Below, piece after piece: positions 1-5,774 of a stretch of DNA of 5,774 nt. Source of the stretch: Flavobacteriaceae bacterium UBA3440 (GTDB taxonomy: Bacteria > Bacteroidota > Bacteroidia > Flavobacteriales > Flavobacteriaceae); the NCBI GenBank assembly GCA_002378585.1, contig DFSJ01000068.1:1-5774 (forward strand), read 5' to 3'. Under the pieces are notes generated by a model that did no database searches, had not been told where the DNA came from, and saw only the letters and a program-made list of their open reading frames with translations. How positions within the stretch are numbered: the first letter of the stretch is position 1; every line of letters begins with the position of its first letter. A program made the position numbers and the translations under genes.

Positions 1-485
1 ACTTTGGCCATAGGCGCCAAACAGTTGGTCGTACAAGAAGCATTAGATACAATCAGATCAGAAGCTTTGGCTTCTAGGTGATTTACCCCCATAACAAACA
101 TAGGCGCATCAGCAGAAGGAGCAGAAATAACTACTTTTTTGGCACCACCGTCAATATGGCTTTGAGCCATTTCAAGGGTAGTGAAAATACCGGTGCACTC
201 TGCTACAACAGAAGCACCAACAGCATCCCACTTTAATTGTTTTGGATCGCGTTCAGCAGTAATACGCACCACCTTACCGTTGACGACTAAATCAGTTCCG
301 CTGATTTCAACAGTTCCGTCAAATCGTCCGTGGACTGAGTCGTACTTTAGCAAATAAGCCAAGTGCTCAATATCCAACAAATCGTTGATAGCTACTACTT
401 GTACATCTGGTCTGGCAGCTGCAGCACGGAAAACCATACGGCCGATTCTACCAAAACCATTAATTCCAATTTTTAATTCAGACAT
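1..485 (-). CDS. gapA: Type I glyceraldehyde-3-phosphate dehydrogenase, N-terminal 161 codons (C-terminus beyond the left edge)
   Basis: This cytosolic enzyme oxidises and phosphorylates glyceraldehyde 3-phosphate to 1,3-bisphosphoglycerate with NAD+. I translated the open frame from the ATG at 485-483; it begins [20 protein letters not shown]. Residues 8-16 carry the Rossmann nucleotide-binding loop (INGFGRIGR). Asn34-Asp35 at the end of the second strand is the usual acidic position that favours NAD over [13 protein letters not shown] (48-55) and the SAPS stretch from 121 are family signatures. [12 protein letters not shown] (148-158) contains the catalytic cysteine, Cys151, encoded at 33-35. 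The frame runs off the window after Lys161; typical length is about 330-340 residues, so roughly half is missing and the catalytic domain, including the active-site histidine, is not visible. The start is fixed by the motif at its usual distance from the N-terminus. It lies 11 bp after the pfkA stop, with no Shine-Dalgarno sequence in between, so it is probably expressed from the pfkA transcript. Identification is secure; which paralogue it is cannot be told. Confidence 0.97.
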   Translation of the reverse strand, partial: MSELKIGINGFGRIGRMVFRAAAARPDVQVVAINDLLDIEHLAYLLKYDSVHGRFDGTVEISGTDLVVNGKVVRITAERDPKQLKWDAVGASVVAECTGIFTTLEMAQSHIDGGAKKVVISAPSADAPMFVMGVNHLEAKASDLIVSNASCTTNCLAPMAK

Positions 486-496
486 GGTATTAAGGA

Positions 497-1483
497 TTAG
501 GTTGACATGATATCAGATACTCTGATCAATTCTTTATCTATTTTGGTGTGTCCCTTGATCGCTTTATCCAGCGGTGTCAAGTTTAATTTATTGTCTCGGA
601 TACCCACCATATATCCAGATTCTCCACTTAGAAGTGTTTCTACTGCTTTAACTCCCATGCGGCATGCCAGCACTCGATCAAAACAAGAAGGGGAACCTCC
701 GCGTTGCATATGACCTAAAACAGATACGCGAATATCGTATTGAGGTCTGTGTTGTTCCACGTAATCTTTAAGTTCGAAAATGTTTTTACCGGTTTTATCT
801 CCTTCTGCCACGATGACAATACTGGAGGATTTGCCTGAGTTCTTCGATTTATCCAAAGACTCCAACAAACGGTCTATACCTAAATTTTCTTCAGGGATCA
901 ATATCTCCTCGGCACCAGATCCAACACCGGCGTTTAGGGCGATGTGACCGACATCTCTACCCATCACCTCAACAAAAAATAGTCTATTGTGGGATGAAGC
1001 CGTATCACGGATTTTGTCAATAGCGTCAACCACCGTATTCAGGGCCGTATCAAAGCCCAAGGTACTGGTCGTTCCGTAAATATCATTATCTATAGTTCCC
1101 GGAATACCCACTACTGGAAAGCCGTATTCTTGGTTGAATATCTGTGCCCCAGTAAAACTTCCATCACCACCAATCACCACTAATGCATCAATGCCTGCAC
1201 CTACCAAATGATCGTGTGCTTTCTTTCTTCCTTCAGGAGTTCTGAACTCTTTAGAGCGTGCAGACTTTAAAAAAGTACCTCCTTTATTGATGATGTTGTT
1301 GACATCTCTAGGACCTAGATCGATAAAGTCCCCTTCGATCATTCCTTCGTATCCTCTGTAAATACCTACGCAAGCGATTTGGTGAAAGGCACAAGTGCGC
1401 ACCACAGAACGTATGGCCGCATTCATCCCAGGCGAATCCCCTCCAGAAGTAAAAACTCCTATCTTTTTGATCGTTGATTCCAT
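497..1483 (-). CDS. pfkA: ATP-dependent 6-phosphofructokinase, complete
   Basis: This enzyme phosphorylates fructose 6-phosphate to fructose 1,6-bisphosphate, the committed step of glycolysis, in the cytosol. The 328-residue length fits the bacterial PfkA family (about 320). [12 protein letters not shown] (14-25) and GGDGS (105-109) form the nucleotide site. Gly108, and Gly129 in PGTIDND (128-134), are the residues typical of ATP-using enzymes; pyrophosphate-dependent relatives usually have Asp and Lys there. Asp132 matches the catalytic base (Asp127 in Geobacillus numbering). Arg167, MGR (174-176), Glu227, Arg252 and His258-Arg261 in [10 protein letters not shown] match the fructose 6-phosphate site. 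Some allosteric effector-site residues differ from the classical enzyme (see findings). The ATG at 1483 sits nine residues before the first conserved glycine, as expected, and is preceded by AT-rich sequence without a Shine-Dalgarno. The stop (TAA) at 499-497 is 11 bp before gapA, indicating an operon. The gene follows tamB by 141 bp on the same strand. Confidence 0.97.
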   Translation of the reverse strand: MESTIKKIGVFTSGGDSPGMNAAIRSVVRTCAFHQIACVGIYRGYEGMIEGDFIDLGPRDVNNIINKGGTFLKSARSKEFRTPEGRKKAHDHLVGAGIDALVVIGGDGSFTGAQIFNQEYGFPVVGIPGTIDNDIYGTTSTLGFDTALNTVVDAIDKIRDTASSHNRLFFVEVMGRDVGHIALNAGVGSGAEEILIPEENLGIDRLLESLDKSKNSGKSSSIVIVAEGDKTGKNIFELKDYVEQHRPQYDIRVSVLGHMQRGGSPSCFDRVLACRMGVKAVETLLSGESGYMVGIRDNKLNLTPLDKAIKGHTKIDKELIRVSDIMST

Positions 1484-1525
1484 AAATAATTTAAAGTTCG
1501 TAAAAATATCAATTTATTTCTATTT

Positions 1526-1550
1526 CAATGAATCGAGTATAGATTAATTG
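1526..1550. repeat. Imperfect inverted repeat (9-bp arms, 7-bp loop) upstream of pfkA
   Basis: On the plus strand the left arm caatgaatc (1526-1534) and right arm gattaattg (1542-1550) are complementary at eight of nine positions, separated by gagtata. Read as RNA on the minus strand it would form a short stem-loop in or near the pfkA leader, 42 bp before the start codon. Read as DNA it resembles a binding site for a dimeric regulator. No run of T follows on the minus strand, so it does not look like an intrinsic terminator for tamB. In AT-rich sequence a dyad of this size can arise by chance, so function is only a suggestion. Confidence 0.4.
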
Positions 1551-1564
1551 TACTTATCTCCAAA
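1534..1564 (-). promoter_or_regulatory. Weak candidate Bacteroidota-type promoter for pfkA-gapA
   Basis: On the minus strand a TTTG (complement of 1561-1564) lies 19 bp before TATACTCG (complement of 1534-1541). The known Bacteroidota primary sigma-factor consensus is a TTG or TTTG element, a spacer of about 19-21 bp, then TAnnTTTG. The spacing and the -33 element fit, but the -7 element matches TTTG at only two of four positions. Its -7 region overlaps the arm and loop of the inverted repeat at 1526-1550. It would give a leader of roughly 40-50 nt. No better TAnnTTTG match was found in the spacer. This is low-confidence inference. Confidence 0.25.
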
Positions 1565-1624
1565 TTCGGAAGAAAAAAGGAAAATATTTAACAATAAATC
1601 AAAAAAGTGATTACATAAAATATA

Positions 1625-4600
1625 CTATTTATACTTAAAAATCTGATTCATCAACACCCGCCAACTGTCAAAAGAAACCTGATAAGAAAGTCCGATACCT
1701 TGAGTATATCCTTGACGTAACGCAAATAGTTGTTGAAATTGATTTTCGCGATTAAACATCTTAGCACTTAAACTACCCGACTCGTTAAGCAAAAACTGTA
1801 CTTCGGCATCACCCGCTAGAGAAGGATCAGCAACGCGCCCTCCAACTGGTACCCCTAATCTTCCGTTAAACAATACACGATCTGAGATTTGGGTCGATAA
1901 ACTCACCCCAATTCTATTATCTAGGGTAATATTGGCATTGCGGTCGGTATACCCTTGCTCATATGAAATACCCAAATTTAGGCGGTCACTCCCCCCGCTA
2001 ATCATTTGACTTAAAAATCCAGAAGCGGATTGGAGTAAATTTCCGGTAACTGCTTGTTCCGTAATAGCCAGCTCATTATTGACAAAACTCCCTTGCGCCA
2101 ACAAGAAAAAAGCATTTCTGTCTTGAACGGTAGGATCTTGAAGTGCGTAGTTTAGCTCGGACTGAATCACTGAATTAGTCCCTGGAAAGGCAATGTCAAA
2201 ATCTATGTTTGGTCGCTGTAGCGGACCTAGTAATCGAATTAATACCTCAGTAGGTATTCGTTGACTGTATCCAGAATTTCTCACCAAGGGAGCGGGGTTG
2301 GCATATAAATTATAGGCGGCTTCCACATTGAGTTGGGCCTGCATGGGATCCCCTTCCCAAACAATGGTACCTCCTGGCTTTACTTTAAACGTTTTATCGA
2401 TAAACCCACCAAACTTGTAGTTGTAGGTTCCGCTGTTAACGCGGTAATCACCAAACATGCTGAATCCACCCGTGGTGTTGATATCCATTAAAATGTTACC
2501 TGTACCTCTACCTTTTAATGAACTTCCCGTTTGTGGATCGATCACCACCTCAATTTCAGCATCAGGGGTAATGTCAAAATCAAAATCCAGTTGCAATCCT
2601 TGGTACTTTTTATCCACACCAAGCTCTTCTATCTCAACCAACTGATTGCGTTCTTGAAATGTGATAAAATCGTACGAACCAGTATAGACAACATCAGATA
2701 CAGGAATTTTTATCGATGTTTGCTCACCTGTTGCCCCTTTGAGGGAAATGGATAACTGCTCTGTTGGTCCCCAAATACGACCGGATCCTTTTAAAAAACC
2801 TAATCCATAGTACAATTGATCAGGTGCTTGCTGAGTATTTAACAATAAAAAGCGGCTGCTTGGAGCTTCAACAAATAAGTTGAGTCGCCAATCAGTAAAC
2901 GCTTTGTGATTGATCTCACCCCGGAGGAGCGCTTTGGTTTTATATATCGGATCAATCAAGCTAAAATCCTGAAAAACAAATTCTTGACCGTTTAGCAGCA
3001 AGGTTTCATTAGGAGCAAAATCATATAGCACCCCTAAATAGGGAATACCTAAGCCACCTTGACTCCAAGAAAGCGAGCCGTTAATCTGCGGCTGTTTGAT
3101 CAGTCCTGTGATCCGAGCATTGCCAAAAAGTCGGCCCTTGATGCGATGAATAATATCTTGACCTAGTGGACTAAAAGGAGCTACATCAAATCCGTTAAAA
3201 CTGGCCAACATATTCAACGATGTAGAATCTGACTGATAAAGCACCTTGCCAAGAATGCGCAATTGTTCTGTTTGTTGGTCGCCGATATGCCCATTGACCA
3301 AAAGCTCAGACAGGTCTTCATTGCCTACGATATCGGCATTAAGGGGGCCAAAAACAGTTTGATTAACCGAAAAATCTTTAATGTTTAATGAAGCAGAAGG
3401 AAAAGAACGATTGTCTTTACGCTGAATTTTCACATAGCCATCTGCCATTCCATCCAATTGTACGTTTTCTAAGGGCGGCGTAATATAGCGCAGCGGTACG
3501 TGATCCAAAGAAAAATTCAAATCATCGATTTGGTTATTTATCCAACTTCCTGAAGCTTGAATCAATCCGCCATCTGCAGACACCACCGATGTAGGACTTA
3601 AGATGATTGAAGAAAAATCATGGTCTATCCGTGCTTGATGATTCGTGGATAGTTTTGAGCCTAAGGTCCAATCCATGTCACGAACCTGGGCCTCTAGGTT
3701 CTTGACCCCTAAAACGGATGTATTGCCTTTGAGGAAGGTGTGATAAAAATCGATAGCGTACTTATCTTCATGGTTCGCTCCTCCAAAAAACTCCGTCCTG
3801 AAAAACAAAGTGTCTTTTCGGGTGTTATTAATCATTTCCAATTGTTTAATCGGATATAAACCACCTGACTTAGAAAGGGAAGCCACAGACAAGTAGGACT
3901 TGAACAAGGGGTTTTTCGTGTCTACTTTCAACAATACACTATCCAGTGAATAGGTCCACATTCTCATTCTGGGCGCCTGGATATCCAGCTTAAGCACAGA
4001 CTGATCGGTATCAATGCGCCCGCTTAGTTCCGTGTTTTGACCGAGCGAAAAATCAGGTAAAAAAGCTTCAATCAATGTATTGTAAAGCTTAAACCTAAAG
4101 TCGAATTTTTGACCTGGAGTTACCTTAAGTGGAACAAAATTATCATAGATCCCCCCTACCGCGTTTCTGACAACCTCGGTAAATTCCTTGAGTTTGAACT
4201 TTCCTTTTATCTGACCAGTGACAATGTCTGGCGAATTAATCGATATCGATCTTTGGTCTGTAGAGTCTCTTTGTGCAACAACCTCAAAGTTTTCAAACGT
4301 GAAGGTGTCAATCGAATTTTTGTATCTAGTTTGATTAAATGAAATCGTTCCCGCCACATCATCAATATCATTACCCTGTAAATCAAACACTACCTTCCCG
4401 CTTAATTGTGCGGTGGAATCCTTCACCAGGTTCATTTGAAACAAGTCGGCGTAAGTTACATCCGCCTCAAAATCAAATTGGTTACGCGCACCCCCCAAAT
4501 CAGCCAATCCGCTAAAGGTGAAACTGCAATTGGGATCCATCACAGACATCAGTCCTTCAAAACGCTGATTTTTAAACTGTCCAGAGAGTTCAATGTCGCG

Positions 4601-5774
4601 ATAGGTGTAGCCGTTTATGGTTGTCTCATAGATCAATCCTTCAGCAAATGTGTTCAGTGTACCCCAACTAAATCCCGTCCCACCAATCTGAGCATCTGCC
4701 GTTGTTTTTTGAAAGCTTGTATTGCCCAATGCGTATGCCCCAAGATCAAACTCGATCAAGGACAAATACCCACTGTACTCAGCTGTTTTTAATCGATCTA
4801 CCCCCTTAATGGTCACGTCGGTATAAAACGCCCCTAATTCAGTGGAGGCGTTCATCTTGGTATTCAGTAATGGTCCCTGCCAATGCACACTACCCTGGGT
4901 TGATATGGTGCCAAAACGATCCAGTGATTCCGGTGATTGTTGAGGAATCCATCGTGGAAAGAGCGCTTTAAGTGAGGGTATAGTCGTCTCTAGGTTAGTA
5001 ATTTGGGCATCTAACACTCCTGGCGACTGCCCAAAAAACAGCTCTTTAAGTTGAAGATTCCCCCGTAAACCCGTTTCCCCTGAATTTAAATAATCCAATT
5101 CAATGGCCAAATCATTGAGTGAGCCATCTAGAGTAAATTTACCTGAAATGGTTTGTTTTGCTCCAAAATAGTCAGCCCAAACATTGAGCTCATCCGTATC
5201 CAAATTAAGTGACTGGGCATCAACATGCCAAATAGCTCTTTGGATATATGCGTCTGAGGACGATTTGGGGTCAAACAGAGATACATTCCCTTGAAAATAA
5301 GATTTAGGCGTGCGCAACAATAGCTGGTTAAGGGCTATTCTGTCTTGATCTATGGTCAATTGACCGCTTAGGGATTTTAGGGATGTCCAAGGGCTAAAAT
5401 CCGCTGATAATGATTGGATCTCTGCGTTAAACACTCCTGATTCCATGTTCAGTTGAGCCGCCTGCAGTGATTCAATATCCACAATCAGGGGCGCAGATTT
5501 CAGGGTATTCGAAGGACGGTTATCTCCTACCCGCACTTGACCGTGATTTAATGACACGACAGCCCCAAAAAAAGCTGTTTCCGTAGTGTCTGTTGATTGA
5601 GGTAGTTCTGCCAAGAAACGATTGAGAGAATTCAATGAATCACCAGGATGATATTGGATGTCCAGAAAGAATTTTTCCAAAGAAACATACCCAAGCCTGG
5701 TTTGGCCATCGGCCAACCCGTTCAAGTCAATACCAGAGACCGACAATGTCTGTGCATAAAAAAGGGTGTCTTTT
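1625..5774 (-). CDS. tamB: TamB-family (DUF490) translocation/assembly module protein, N-terminus beyond the right edge
   Basis: TamB-family proteins are AsmA-like, inner-membrane-anchored proteins that span the periplasm as a long beta-rich groove. They work with a BamA-type outer-membrane partner (TamA in Proteobacteria, TamL in Bacteroidota) in outer-membrane protein assembly or lipid transport. About 1382 codons are visible; the frame is open to the right edge and starts there with KDTLFYAQTL. The codon at 5746-5744 is TTG and internal, not a start. That DTL-Y-A motif lies near the N-terminus in Bacteroidota homologues, so I infer that only the membrane anchor and some 60-100 residues are missing. 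Counting from the TTG codon, beta-rich repeats fill about 1-950. The conserved C-terminal region has YYGLGFLKGSGRIWGP (979-994), GRGTGN (1079-1084), GDYRVNSGTYNY (1099-1110) and GGTIVWEGDP (1125-1134), followed by barrel-like strands to residue 1373. There is one cysteine (407), in keeping with a periplasmic location. The family is secure; transport substrate and partner are not shown. Confidence 0.93.
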   Translation of the reverse strand, partial: KDTLFYAQTLSVSGIDLNGLADGQTRLGYVSLEKFFLDIQYHPGDSLNSLNRFLAELPQSTDTTETAFFGAVVSLNHGQVRVGDNRPSNTLKSAPLIVDIESLQAAQLNMESGVFNAEIQSLSADFSPWTSLKSLSGQLTIDQDRIALNQLLLRTPKSYFQGNVSLFDPKSSSDAYIQRAIWHVDAQSLNLDTDELNVWADYFGAKQTISGKFTLDGSLNDLAIELDYLNSGETGLRGNLQLKELFFGQSPGVLDAQITNLETTIPSLKALFPRWIPQQSPESLDRFGTISTQGSVHWQGPLLNTKMNASTELGAFYTDVTIKGVDRLKTAEYSGYLSLIEFDLGAYALGNTSFQKTTADAQIGGTGFSWGTLNTFAEGLIYETTINGYTYRDIELSGQFKNQRFEGLMSVMDPNCSFTFSGLADLGGARNQFDFEADVTYADLFQMNLVKDSTAQLSGKVVFDLQGNDIDDVAGTISFNQTRYKNSIDTFTFENFEVVAQRDSTDQRSISINSPDIVTGQIKGKFKLKEFTEVVRNAVGGIYDNFVPLKVTPGQKFDFRFKLYNTLIEAFLPDFSLGQNTELSGRIDTDQSVLKLDIQAPRMRMWTYSLDSVLLKVDTKNPLFKSYLSVASLSKSGGLYPIKQLEMINNTRKDTLFFRTEFFGGANHEDKYAIDFYHTFLKGNTSVLGVKNLEAQVRDMDWTLGSKLSTNHQARIDHDFSSIILSPTSVVSADGGLIQASGSWINNQIDDLNFSLDHVPLRYITPPLENVQLDGMADGYVKIQRKDNRSFPSASLNIKDFSVNQTVFGPLNADIVGNEDLSELLVNGHIGDQQTEQLRILGKVLYQSDSTSLNMLASFNGFDVAPFSPLGQDIIHRIKGRLFGNARITGLIKQPQINGSLSWSQGGLGIPYLGVLYDFAPNETLLLNGQEFVFQDFSLIDPIYKTKALLRGEINHKAFTDWRLNLFVEAPSSRFLLLNTQQAPDQLYYGLGFLKGSGRIWGPTEQLSISLKGATGEQTSIKIPVSDVVYTGSYDFITFQERNQLVEIEELGVDKKYQGLQLDFDFDITPDAEIEVVIDPQTGSSLKGRGTGNILMDINTTGGFSMFGDYRVNSGTYNYKFGGFIDKTFKVKPGGTIVWEGDPMQAQLNVEAAYNLYANPAPLVRNSGYSQRIPTEVLIRLLGPLQRPNIDFDIAFPGTNSVIQSELNYALQDPTVQDRNAFFLLAQGSFVNNELAITEQAVTGNLLQSASGFLSQMISGGSDRLNLGISYEQGYTDRNANITLDNRIGVSLSTQISDRVLFNGRLGVPVGGRVADPSLAGDAEVQFLLNESGSLSAKMFNRENQFQQLFALRQGYTQGIGLSYQVSFDSWRVLMNQIFKYK

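Larger units (their letters stand above)
1484..1624. other. Intergenic spacer between tamB and pfkA, AT-rich
   Basis: These 141 bp carry no plausible coding sequence. They hold the inverted repeat and weak promoter candidate listed separately, and a T-rich run on the minus strand (complement of 1571-1580). No GC-rich hairpin precedes that run; the only nearby dyad is a five-base-pair AATCA/TGATT stem (complement of 1599-1614), too weak for a convincing terminator. The end of the tamB transcript is therefore not visible here. Confidence 0.7.

Noticed and set aside
507..713. Plus-strand open frame of 68 codons opposite the end of pfkA
   Set aside because: It is a shadow of the conserved pfkA frame, with no independent motif or initiation signal.
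1599..1614. Five-base-pair AATCA/TGATT stem just after the tamB stop as a terminator
   Set aside because: The stem is short and AT-only apart from one pair, its T run lies in the loop and not after the stem, and it could not stably pause polymerase.
2457..2755. Two overlapping plus-strand open frames (2457-2645 and 2531-2755) opposite tamB
   Set aside because: They overlap each other in different frames and lie opposite the most conserved part of TamB, so they are explained by codon structure on the minus strand.
4109..4342. Plus-strand open frame of 77 codons opposite tamB
   Set aside because: Antisense to tamB, with no recognisable protein features.
4406..4792. Plus-strand open frame of 128 codons opposite tamB
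   Set aside because: It is wholly antisense to a continuous, well-supported coding frame. Its translation has an unusual, cysteine-rich composition with no recognisable domain and no upstream gene signals.
5744..5746. TTG codon as a possible tamB start
   Set aside because: The frame stays open upstream to the window edge and encodes KDTLFYAQT, which fits the TamB N-terminal region. No signal anchor follows the TTG, so it is an internal leucine codon.

Overview
The window holds three genes, all on the minus strand, and reads as ordinary housekeeping sequence from a Bacteroidota chromosome. Flavobacteriales or a close relative is most likely. The evidence is protein-level resemblance of all three products to Bacteroidota homologues (especially the TamB-like protein), a low-to-mid 40s percent GC estimated by eye, and the absence of Shine-Dalgarno sequences before either visible start codon, which is usual in that phylum. 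I could not run a database search, so the taxonomic call is a judgement.

Layout in the direction of transcription (high to low coordinates): 5774-1625 is a very long gene for a TamB-family (DUF490) envelope assembly protein. Its signal-anchor N-terminus lies outside the window. Next is a 141-bp AT-rich spacer (1624-1484) with an imperfect 25-bp inverted repeat and a weak promoter candidate. Then comes a complete ATP-dependent 6-phosphofructokinase gene (1483-497), an 11-bp gap, and the first 161 codons of a type I glyceraldehyde-3-phosphate dehydrogenase gene (485 to the left edge).

The phosphofructokinase and GAPDH genes encode two glycolytic enzymes of the same lower branch and are almost certainly co-transcribed. 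TamB is an inner-membrane-anchored periplasmic protein of outer-membrane biogenesis with no direct metabolic link to them. No intrinsic terminator is evident between tamB and pfkA, so read-through is possible, but the spacer is also long enough for a separate glycolytic promoter. I found no mobile element, CRISPR array, RNA gene or defence system. The points worth a second look are modest: the dyad before pfkA, altered residues in the phosphofructokinase effector site, the leaderless-looking pfkA-gap junction, and the tamB C-terminus.
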